A stretch of DNA of 31,210 bases from a virus. The DNA lies in the IMG/VR virus record IMGVR_UViG_3300007539_000114, positions 1-31,210 of that record; one strand, given 5' to 3'. The notes below the pieces were generated by a model that was not told the DNA's origin, did not search any database, and saw only the letters and a program-made list of their open reading frames with translations. A program made the translations under genes and the position numbers. This document shows positions 7,692-16,600 of this stretch, piece after piece (within the stretch, counting starts at the first letter, position 1; the number at the start of each line of letters is the position of its first letter).

Positions 7692-9366
7692 CGACGAAGT
7701 TAAGAAGCTGATCGGCACTAAAGAAGGCCGTCGCTTATTATCTATACACAGCCCGATGTTCTTTGCGACTTATTATCTAGGCTTCGATTATGCCGCGCAC
7801 CAAGATGTCTGGCTTAATGACTGCGAGGCGCACACCAAAGAAGCAAAGGCTACTAACCAGAAGAAGAAGATGCTGCTACTGGCACCTCGCGATCACGGTA
7901 AGTCCTTCTTGAGTATTGCTTACACCGTTCGTCGCTTGTGTATAGATAGGAACGCTAAGATACTCTGGATCAGCGCGAGCTCTGGCCAAGCTGAGAAGCG
8001 TGTGCGCATGGTTAAGCAGTTTCTAAATGCACCCAGGATCATAGAAGACTGGGCCAGTGATGATCTGCCTCCTTTTAAGGATGAAAGCACCAAGTGGGTG
8101 TCTACACAGATATACATCGTTAGACCTGATGAGAGCGTTGACCCTTCAGTAGAGGCGACCGGATGCGGGGGCTCTATCACTGGAGGCCACGTTGACGTTA
8201 TTATTATGGACGACCTCGAAGACGATAAGACTGTATATTCATCTTCTGTCCGTGAGAAGACCAGGGAGTGGCTTAGAGGTACAGTCCAGCCCATGCTTAA
8301 CCGCAACGGCTTTATGCTTGTGGTTGGCACCAGGAAGCACTTCGATGATGTCTACGCGCACATGATTAAAGACCCTACGTTTGAAGTTAGGAACGATCCC
8401 GCGATCTCACAGATGCCAGAGTCCTATACCTTCGACATGAAGATGGACTCTGACGGGCGCGACATCATAGAGAATGTTGTAGTTAAGGGCCCATCTAAGG
8501 TTCTTTGGCCGCAGGAGCGCCCCATCGAGTATCTCTTAAAGGAGAAGCAGGCTGTTGGAGGTCTTCTCTTTGCTCGCGAGTTTATGAACCAGGTCCAGTC
8601 CGACGACGCTGCCGCCTTCAAGTGGGAGTGGTTAGATAAAGCTAAGCAGATGGGGCAACACCTCTCTTTTGGAGAGATACCACCAGTAGAGCAGCTCCAG
8701 GTTGTCCAGGGCTGGGACCTTGCGCTTATAACTGACAGTAAGAAGGCTGAAGACCAGGACGGCGACTATACTGTCGGCACTACCTGGGGTAAGGATCAGG
8801 ATGGCAACAGGTATCTTCTCTCTATGGTCAGATTTAGAGGCGTCTCCCCTAACGAGCTCCAGAGGCGAGTTGTTGAGGAGTATGAGCGGTTTAAGCAGTA
8901 CATTACTTGTGTAATGATTGAGAAAAACGCCTTCGGTCAGCTACACTTACTGGAATTACAGAAGAAGACGGACCTACCCTTGAAGCAACACCTCACTACC
9001 GCTGGCGCTAAGTCTAGTCCCTGGACGGGCGTGCCTGCACTTGCAGCGCTCTTTGAAAACGGTAAGATTGTACTTCCTTATCGGGACCAAGAGACTAAAG
9101 ACGTGGTAGATGTCTTGTGTCAGGAGCTCTATGGACTCGGTAAGGAGAAGCACGATGACACTGCGATGAGCTTATGGATTGCAGAGACAGCGATGCGCGA
9201 CGCCAGCTTCCAGTATGCGGTGTCATTTGGCGATGGTGTAGAGTATGACATGTTCGGCAACCTCGTGGGCGCGGAAGAGAGCAGCCTCGGCAGCTACTCC
9301 CAACAAGCCCAGCAAAAACACATGACTGGGCTCTGGTCCAACTTCGATTGGTATGAGGAACATTAA
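7684..9366 (+). CDS. terL: Terminase large subunit (packaging ATPase-nuclease)
   Basis: This 560-residue packaging motor has the N-terminal ATPase and C-terminal RNase H-like nuclease. The ATPase shows Walker A APRDHGKS (67-74), Walker B DVIIMDDLED (171-180) and the coupling motif VVGTR (213-217). The nuclease shows the metal-binding acids D345 in GWDLA, E413 in MIEKNAFGQ and D491/D492 in KHDDTA. Length is normal for the family. AAGGA lies about ten bases before the ATG. The ATPase pumps DNA into proheads through the portal, and the nuclease cuts concatemers. The portal is not the next gene here: about 11 kb of fibre, membrane-protein and nucleotide genes intervene. Confidence 0.96.
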   Translation: MTNDEVKKLIGTKEGRRLLSIHSPMFFATYYLGFDYAAHQDVWLNDCEAHTKEAKATNQKKKMLLLAPRDHGKSFLSIAYTVRRLCIDRNAKILWISASSGQAEKRVRMVKQFLNAPRIIEDWASDDLPPFKDESTKWVSTQIYIVRPDESVDPSVEATGCGGSITGGHVDVIIMDDLEDDKTVYSSSVREKTREWLRGTVQPMLNRNGFMLVVGTRKHFDDVYAHMIKDPTFEVRNDPAISQMPESYTFDMKMDSDGRDIIENVVVKGPSKVLWPQERPIEYLLKEKQAVGGLLFAREFMNQVQSDDAAAFKWEWLDKAKQMGQHLSFGEIPPVEQLQVVQGWDLALITDSKKAEDQDGDYTVGTTWGKDQDGNRYLLSMVRFRGVSPNELQRRVVEEYERFKQYITCVMIEKNAFGQLHLLELQKKTDLPLKQHLTTAGAKSSPWTGVPALAALFENGKIVLPYRDQETKDVVDVLCQELYGLGKEKHDDTAMSLWIAETAMRDASFQYAVSFGDGVEYDMFGNLVGAEESSLGSYSQQAQQKHMTGLWSNFDWYEEH

Positions 9367-9387
9367 AGTGAAGCGGTAGACATAACG

Positions 9388-9400
9388 TGGTATCATACCA
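9388..9400 (+). promoter_or_regulatory. Probable promoter of the fibre block
   Basis: TGGTATCAT (9388-9396) is an extended -10 element in the gap between terminase and the next gene, 40 bases before its start codon. It sits inside an exact dyad TGGTAT-C-ATACCA (9388-9400). No convincing -35 is visible at the usual distance. Confidence 0.5.
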
Positions 9401-9435
9401 ACACAATCTAATCTCTAACCTATAGGAGTGTCATT

Positions 9436-9759
9436 ATGGCGAGTCGAATATCCAGACACATCGAGTCTGGGGGAAACACTGTCTTCCTCAATAAGAACAG
9501 CCTGGGCTTTAGCCCCGGCGACACGCATCGCAACTTCCAGATCAGTTGTAAGGGTCTAGGCGGCGGGACTTACACCGTGTCTTATATCCCTGTGGATTGC
9601 GATCACATCATCGAGTTTCAGGCTAACGCATCCGAGTCAGCAGCCGTGGTCATGAGTCAAAGTATTGATTTTCTTTACGATACTATCATCATCACCTTCG
9701 CTGGCATCGGAGTTAACCAGCCTGTCGTCCATGCAACTTTCTGGCCTCGGCCATTTTAA
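9436..9759 (+). CDS. Hypothetical small beta-rich virion protein (107 aa)
   Basis: This is a 107-residue protein with no recognised family. It is rich in G, S, T and V with alternating hydrophobic residues, consistent with a small beta-sandwich, and has no signal peptide or membrane segment. AGGAG lies seven bases before the ATG, and the stop is followed after eleven bases by the giant fibre gene, so they form one operon behind the 9388 promoter. Position suggests a virion component such as a fibre adaptor or decoration protein, but this is inference from neighbours only. Confidence 0.7.
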   Translation: MASRISRHIESGGNTVFLNKNSLGFSPGDTHRNFQISCKGLGGGTYTVSYIPVDCDHIIEFQANASESAAVVMSQSIDFLYDTIIITFAGIGVNQPVVHATFWPRPF

Positions 9760-9770
9760 GGAGGTGCTAG

Positions 9771-12700
9771 ATGGCTATTCTATCAGGTGATGACGCAACC
9801 ACAAAGGAGCCCGGTCTTGTCCGTCTTGCCACGGTAAACGAGACTCTGGCTGGGACTAGCGAGAGTATCGCGACCACTCCTTTAGGTGTTGCTAGTTATG
9901 TAGCGCAGCTTATTGGCTCCGCGCCCGCAGCGCTAAACACGCTACAAGAGCTCGCTGAAGCCATCGAGGGAGATGACGACTTCTACCTCCGTGTCCAGGC
10001 TCTTGAAAGCACAGCTACTTCTCACGGCACTCGGCTTACTGCTGCGGAGTCTAGCATCTCGACTTTACAGTCTGAGATGGACGCGGCAGAGTCCAGTATC
10101 GCCACTTTGCAATCTGACCTTAATACCGCTGAAGCTAACATTAGCTCTAACGACTCCGACATCGCAGGCATCCTTACCAGGCTGACTGCTGCTGAGTCTG
10201 ACATTTCCGACTTGGAGACACACACCCATATTAACGGTGGAACGTCAAGCACAGCGCTCCAGAGTGAAGTTGATGATATTGAGGCTGCGGTAGGGCTTGC
10301 GACTGACGGCACTTATGTTTCCCGATCAGGGACCAACTACCTTAACTCTGCATCTTCTATCACTGGCGAGATTAGCGCCCTTGATACTCAGGTTAAAAGC
10401 AACGCAGACGCAATCAGCGCACTGCAATCAGGTAGCTCTGGCACGTCGGCTAATCAAGGTGAGGTCGATGACATTGAAGCAGCTGTCGGATTAGCTTCCG
10501 ATGGCACTTATGTCTCTCGGTCCGGGACTAACTACCTGGACACAGCCTCTTCTATTGTCGGTGAGATCAGCGCCCTTGACACCCAGGTGGCGTCTAACGC
10601 GAGCTCTATCTCTAGCAATAGCTCTGCGATTAGCTCTAACGACAGCGACATCTCGGCGCTTCAGGGACGCATGACCACTGCGGAGTCTGACATCAGCGCA
10701 CTTGAGAGTGATGTTGCGACCTTGCAGAGCGATGTATCGGCGCTCCAAGCTGCGGCTGAGCAGACGGAGCTGGATGCTACCCAGTCTGGAGCAGGTCTTA
10801 ACGCTGACGGTAGTTATAGCGCTAATTCCAGCGCTAACTACATCGCTTCGGCCACTACGCTTAAAGACGCGGATAACAAGCTCGATGCCCAGATCAAGGA
10901 CAACGCTGACGACATCAGCTCCCTCCAGACTTCGGTATCAAGTGTCCAGAGCTCGCTTAGCACAGCGCAGTCTAACATTACACAGCTGCAATCTGATGTA
11001 GGTGGTAATGATAACGACATCAGCGCCCTTCAAACGCGAATGACTACTGCTGAAGGCGACATTACTCAGCTTGAGACTGATGTAGCCGGAAACGACAGCG
11101 ACATCTCTGCACTACAAACGGAGATGACCGCTACTCAGGCAGGCGCTGGGCTTGGAACCGATGGCAGCTTCACAGCGGCAAGCGGCTCTAACTACTTAAC
11201 TACAGCCTCAAGCATCCGTGGTGAGACTTCTGCGCTCGACACTCAGGTGAAGGCTAATGCAGATGCTATCTCCACTAACGCCTCTGACATTGATGCGTTA
11301 GAGACGGATGTAGCTACACTGCAAAGCGACCTGTCTACGGCGCAAGGCAATATCAGCTCTAACGACAGCGACATCAGCTCACTTCAAGGCGATGTTTCTG
11401 GACTTCAGACTGAGGTTGACGCGACCCAAGCAGGCGCAGGGCTTAACGCTAACGGTAGTTATACCGCTAATTCCAGCTCTAATTATCTCACCGCTGCGAG
11501 CTCGCTCAAAGACGCTGACGATAAGCTAGACGCTGCGATCAAGGACCTCGCTGATGACCTCAGCGCGATCACCTCTGGCACCTCTGGTTCCGCATCACTC
11601 TCAACCCTCCAGGCTGAGATTAACGCAACCCAAACCGGAGCTGGCCTCGATCCTGATGGGGATTACACCGCGAATAGTAGCACCAACTATCTAGCCTCTG
11701 CGACTTCACTTGTAGATGCTGATGAGAAGCTGGACACCGCTATCGACGGACTAGATACTCGCCTCACTTCGGCGGAGTCGAGCATCCTCAGTATCAGCTC
11801 ATCTGTTAGCTCTAATGCCTCTAGTATCAGCGCTAACAGCTCAGCGATTAGCTCTAACGACTCTGACATCGCAACCCTTCAGGCAGCGGTCAGCAGCAAC
11901 GACACAGACATCTCTGGCTTAGGCACGCGCCTAACTACAGCCGAAGGCGAGATTGACACTCTCCAGACTGAGATGGATGATGTTGAAGCTGATGTCGCGA
12001 CTTTGCAAAGCACGGTTAGCGGCCACACTACTAGCATCGCGTCTAACCTCTCAGCTATCCAGTCTAACGACTCTGACATCTCAGGGCTCGACACTAGACT
12101 TACTGCTGCGGAGTCAGACATTGATGATCTGGAGACGCTGACTACCTCGCATGCCAGCACCCTTACCAGCCTTGCTTCGCAGATCAGCAGCAACGACACA
12201 GACATCAGCGGGCTCGACACTCGGCTTACCGCAGCGGAGAGCGACATTGATGACCTGGAGACTGACGTTGCTTCTAACTTAGCGGCGATCCAGTCTAACG
12301 ACACGGATATTGCAGGGCTCGGCACTCGGATGACTACTGCGGAGAGCGACATCACTAGCCTTGAGGCTGATGTTGCTTCTAATCTGTCAGCGATCCAGTC
12401 TAACGACTCTGACATCTCTGGCTTAGACACGCGCTTAACCGCAGCTGAAGGCGACATTGATGACCTGGAGACTCTGACAACTTCGCATGCCAGCACCCTG
12501 ACTTCTCTACAGAGTCAGATCACGGGTAATGACAGCGATATTGCAGGGCTCACCACGCGCATGTCTACGGCAGAGGCTAACATTACCTCTAACGATACAG
12601 ACATCTCTGGCTTAAACACGCGCTTAACCGCAGCTGAGTCAGATATTGATGATCTTGAGGCTGATGTTGCTTCTAACCTCGCGGCTATCCAGTCCAATGA

Positions 12701-13637
12701 CAGCGACATCACCAGCCTTCAGTCAACGCAGAGCTCCCACTCTTCGACGCTGACCAGCTTGCAGAGCCAGATTACGGCTAATGATAGCGACATCAGCACC
12801 AACGCAAGTGGCATCAGCTCTAACGCGAGCAGCATCAGCTCCAACTCCAGCAGCATCAGCGCTCTACAAACAGAGGTTAATGCTGTCGAGTCCGGCGCTG
12901 GGTTAAGTGCTTCTGGAGCTTATGTCGCTAATTCTAGCGCTAACTATATCGCTACAGCGACCAGCTTGGCTGACGCTGACGATAAACTAGACGCAGCAAT
13001 CGCAGCACGAGCCTCTGCTATTAGCGGGCTCGACACCCGTCTCACCGCTGCCGAGTCTGATATTGATGATCTGGAGACATTGACCACCTCGCATGCCTCC
13101 AGCCTCAGCTCTATCCAGTCGGACCTCGACACTGCGGAGAGCAACATCACTACCTTGCAGTCAGAGATGGATGCTGTGGAGTCAACCAACACTTCACAAG
13201 CATCTACTCTAACGTCTCACGGAAGTCGTCTTACAAGCCTGGAGTCTAACGACTCTGCGCAGGACAGCGACATCTCCGACCTCGACTCTCGCGTTACTAC
13301 TCTTGAGGGCTCTGTAGCAACTTCTACGAACCTCACGAACCTCACTAACCGGGTTTCAACTAATGAGGGAGACATTGACGACCTTGAGACTCTGACGGCC
13401 ACCCATACCACCGATATTGCACAGGCAAATGCTAGGCAAGGTGGTATTTGGACTCAGGACTCAAATACGGTAGTATACACCCCTAGTGATTTCACCATCC
13501 GACAATCTTATGGCGCCTGGGCTTATAATCCTGTCTCGACTGACTATGTGTTTATAGCTCCTCAAGGTGGCCCTGGTGATAGGCACTGGGATTACGAAGG
13601 ATCATCTGGAAACATCATTTTCACAGGAGTAGCATAA
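9771..13637 (+). CDS. Giant coiled-coil tail fibre protein (1288 aa)
   Basis: This is a very long, low-complexity fibre. The N-terminus has a phage fibre repeat, PGLVRLATVNETLAGTSESI (14-33) followed by ATTPLG, then LNTLQELAEAIEGDDDF (about 56-72). Both are common in T4-type and many other tail fibres and probably lie near the virion end. The body alternates heptad-like coiled-coil units, such as SNDSDISGLDTRLTAAE, with seven copies of a beta-like insert containing GAGL or AVGL, then NY and then DxKLDA. The last 70 residues (GGIWTQDSN onward) are non-repetitive and aromatic and may be the receptor tip or a joint to the next fibre part. A very strong AAGGAGGT site precedes the ATG. It is probably a trimer. 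The stop overlaps the next fibre gene as TAATG. Confidence 0.85.
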   Translation: MAILSGDDATTKEPGLVRLATVNETLAGTSESIATTPLGVASYVAQLIGSAPAALNTLQELAEAIEGDDDFYLRVQALESTATSHGTRLTAAESSISTLQSEMDAAESSIATLQSDLNTAEANISSNDSDIAGILTRLTAAESDISDLETHTHINGGTSSTALQSEVDDIEAAVGLATDGTYVSRSGTNYLNSASSITGEISALDTQVKSNADAISALQSGSSGTSANQGEVDDIEAAVGLASDGTYVSRSGTNYLDTASSIVGEISALDTQVASNASSISSNSSAISSNDSDISALQGRMTTAESDISALESDVATLQSDVSALQAAAEQTELDATQSGAGLNADGSYSANSSANYIASATTLKDADNKLDAQIKDNADDISSLQTSVSSVQSSLSTAQSNITQLQSDVGGNDNDISALQTRMTTAEGDITQLETDVAGNDSDISALQTEMTATQAGAGLGTDGSFTAASGSNYLTTASSIRGETSALDTQVKANADAISTNASDIDALETDVATLQSDLSTAQGNISSNDSDISSLQGDVSGLQTEVDATQAGAGLNANGSYTANSSSNYLTAASSLKDADDKLDAAIKDLADDLSAITSGTSGSASLSTLQAEINATQTGAGLDPDGDYTANSSTNYLASATSLVDADEKLDTAIDGLDTRLTSAESSILSISSSVSSNASSISANSSAISSNDSDIATLQAAVSSNDTDISGLGTRLTTAEGEIDTLQTEMDDVEADVATLQSTVSGHTTSIASNLSAIQSNDSDISGLDTRLTAAESDIDDLETLTTSHASTLTSLASQISSNDTDISGLDTRLTAAESDIDDLETDVASNLAAIQSNDTDIAGLGTRMTTAESDITSLEADVASNLSAIQSNDSDISGLDTRLTAAEGDIDDLETLTTSHASTLTSLQSQITGNDSDIAGLTTRMSTAEANITSNDTDISGLNTRLTAAESDIDDLEADVASNLAAIQSNDSDITSLQSTQSSHSSTLTSLQSQITANDSDISTNASGISSNASSISSNSSSISALQTEVNAVESGAGLSASGAYVANSSANYIATATSLADADDKLDAAIAARASAISGLDTRLTAAESDIDDLETLTTSHASSLSSIQSDLDTAESNITTLQSEMDAVESTNTSQASTLTSHGSRLTSLESNDSAQDSDISDLDSRVTTLEGSVATSTNLTNLTNRVSTNEGDIDDLETLTATHTTDIAQANARQGGIWTQDSNTVVYTPSDFTIRQSYGAWAYNPVSTDYVFIAPQGGPGDRHWDYEGSSGNIIFTGVA
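10276..13020 (+). repeat. Seven beta-like modules interspersed in coiled coil of the first fibre
   Basis: Copies of a module of about 40 residues, pattern (Q/A)xGAGL-x-x-x-G-x-Y-x-x-(N/R)SxxNY followed by SL-x-DADDKLDA or SI-x-GEISALDTQ, begin near 10276, 10480, 10783, 11138, 11428, 11632 and 12887. Between them lie many copies of a coiled-coil unit of about 21-28 residues (NDSDI...LTAAESDI). Two module subtypes exist: GEISALDTQ and DADDKLDAAI. Near-identical DNA words such as TCTAACGACTCTGACATC recur. Confidence 0.8.
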
Positions 13638-16600
13638 TGGCTTCAGTCAGACCCGAAACTAATAACACCCACGATTTAGGTACATCTACCTATAAGTGGG
13701 CTACCGTGCATGCGGTAGATGTACAAGCCGCCACCATTACCACTTCAGGTGATGTGGAGATCGGCGGTAATCTTACAGTTAGTGGTACATCCACCACGCT
13801 CGACGTAAGCACCATCACCGTAGAAGACCCTCTACTTCGCCTCGCGAAGTCCAACTCAGCAGACAGCGTTGACATCGGTTTCTTCGGTGAGATCGTTGAC
13901 GGCGCGACCACTGAGTATGTCGGTTTGTACCGCGATGCGAGCGATGGGAAGTTTAAGTTCTTCGAGAGCGCGAGCGCAGCGCCCACGACTACTGTCAGCG
14001 GAGGCTCTACTGCTACAGTCGTCGCTAACATCGAGGGCTCACTTACTGGTAATGCCGACACCGCTACTTCTGCGGCGGCTCTTACTACGGCTCGCACTAT
14101 CTCGATCTCAGGAGATGCCAGCGGCTCTGTGAGCTTCGACGGCTCGGCAGACGCAGACATCGCACTGACCATCGGAAGCGGTGCAGTAGACAACGCTATG
14201 CTGGCTAACAGCACCTTGACCTTCTCAGATGGCACCAACTCAGAGGCGCTCGCACTTGGTGCGACTCTTGAGATCGGCGGGACCGCTAATGAGGTCGAGG
14301 TTGCTTACTCAGCAGCTAACAACAAGTTTACTGTCGGGCTCCCTGACGATGTTAGCATCGCTGGCGATCTCACAGTCTCTGGTACTATCAACGCGACCAT
14401 CGAAGGTACATCAGACCAGGCTAACTCGCTTGCGACCGCTCGCACGATCTCACTCGGTGGTGATCTTGGGGGCTCTGCTTCCTTCGATGGCTCTGCTGAC
14501 ATCACCATTACAGCTACCATCCAGAGTGGCAGTGTTGATAACAGCATGCTCGCTAACGATGGATTTAGCCTCAAGCTGGCGGGTGTAAGCCAGGAAGACA
14601 TCAACCTCGGTGATGCTCTTAACTTCGCTGGTACTTCTAACGAGGTCGAGGTCGCTTACGACTCCGCCTCTAATACTCTTACTTTTGGGCTTCCAAGCAG
14701 CATCACTGCCGCGCTCGTTGGTAATGCGTCTACCGCTTCGGCATGGCAGACCGCACGAACCTTGAGCCTCGGTGGTGATCTTGGCGGGTCTGTTAGCATC
14801 GACGGGTCAGCAGACGCTACTCTTACAGCAACTATCCAGAGCGGTAGTGTTGATAACAGCATGCTCGCTAACTCTGGAATTACTGTCGGTGATGGGACGA
14901 CCTCAGAGGCTATCGCTCTCGGAGGCTCCTTCAGCATCGAAGGCACCAGTAATGAGGTTGAGGTTAGCTACGACTCTGCAAACGACCGCTTCTCAGTGGG
15001 TCTTCCAAGCAGCGTTAGCGGCCTCTCTTCCGTAAGTGCAACCAGCCTCGCTGGAGAGCTTACTGGTAATGCTTCTACTGCAACTAAGCTCGCTACTTCG
15101 CGCACCTTGTCTATCAGCGGAGACGCATCCGGCTCAGCGAGCTTCGATGGGTCGGCTAATGCAGACATCGCACTTACTATCGCAGCGGGCGCTGTAGACA
15201 ACTCTATGCTTGCGAATGATGGGATCAGCCTCCAGCTCGGCGGTGTCGCTCAAGAAGACATCAACCTGGGAGACAGCCTTAACTTCGCAGGGACCGCTAA
15301 TGAGGTCGAGGTTGCTTACGCTTCCGCATCGAACACGCTACAGTTCGGCCTGCCTTCTACTATCTCGGCAGCTCTTTCTGGTAATGCCTCTACTGCTTCG
15401 GCGTGGCAGTCGTCGCGCACCATCAGCTTAGCTGGTGATCTCGGCGGCTCTGTCAGCGTTGACGGTTCGGCTGATGCGACCCTCACCGCTACTATCCAGG
15501 CTGGGTCTGTTGACAACAGCATGCTCGCCAACGACGGCATCACTGTTAGCGACGGGACTAACTCTGAGGAAATCCAGCTGGGACAGACCTTCACCATCGC
15601 TGGTACTTCTAGTGAGGTGGATGTTGCTTATGTCGCTGGCGACAACAAGTTTAACATCAGTCTGCCTGCGACCATCAACGCAGATACTACTGGTAATGCT
15701 TCTACCGCATCTGCGCTGGCAACTTCACGTTCTATCGCGCTCAGCGGAGATGTTACTGGGTCCGGGAGCTTCGATGGCTCTGGCGACCTTACTATTTCTA
15801 CTACTCTCGCAGGCGGCACCGCGCTCACCTTTAGCGATGGGACTAACTCTGAGGCACTCGACCTTGGCTCTACTATCACCCTGCAAGGGACGAGCTCTGA
15901 GGTTGATGTCAGCTATGACACGAGCTCTAACACTTATACAGTGGCCCTTCCAGCAACTGTCAGCGCTGACCTCTCAGGTAATGCTACATCTGCCGACGCA
16001 CTTAGCACCGCTCGCACCATCGCTCTATCTGGCGATGTTACGGGCTCAGGTTCGTTTGATGGCAGCGCTAACCTCACCATCTCCACTACTCTGGCTGGTG
16101 GTACCGCTCTTACTTTCAGCGACGGTACTAACTCTGAGGCTCTTTCCCTGGGCTCTACTCTTGAGATCGGCGGGACTGCTAATGAGGTTGAGGTTGCGTA
16201 TAGCTCAGCTGCTAATAAGTTTACTGTTGGGCTTCCTGATGATGTAACCATCGCAGGCGACCTCACAGTCTCTGGGACTATCACTGGTACTGTTAACGCT
16301 AACTCGGCAACGGCAACTAAGCTCGCGACTGCACGAACCATCTCCCTCGGAGGTGATCTCGGCGGGTCAGCGAGCTTCGATGGGTCGGCTGACATCACCA
16401 TCACGTCTACCATCCAGAGTGGCGCGGTCGATAACAGCATGCTCGCGAATGACCACATCGGGCTCAAGCTCGGTGGTGTCGCGCAAGAGAATATCGCCCT
16501 GGGTGATGATCTCGACTTCGTGGCCGGTCAGGACCTCGACATCGCTTACAATAGCACGACTAACGCGCTGACCTTCAGCCTCGAGTCTGAGATTGATAGC

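Noticed and set aside
11879-12496. Minus-strand frame of 205 residues, and others up to 258 residues within the fibre genes (for example 17576-18352)
   Set aside because: Low-complexity S/R/A-rich shadows of repetitive coding DNA; no start signals.
15435-16247. Plus-strand frame of 270 residues within the second fibre
   Set aside because: Leu/Ser/Thr-rich frame-shifted reading of the fibre repeats, without a ribosome site.
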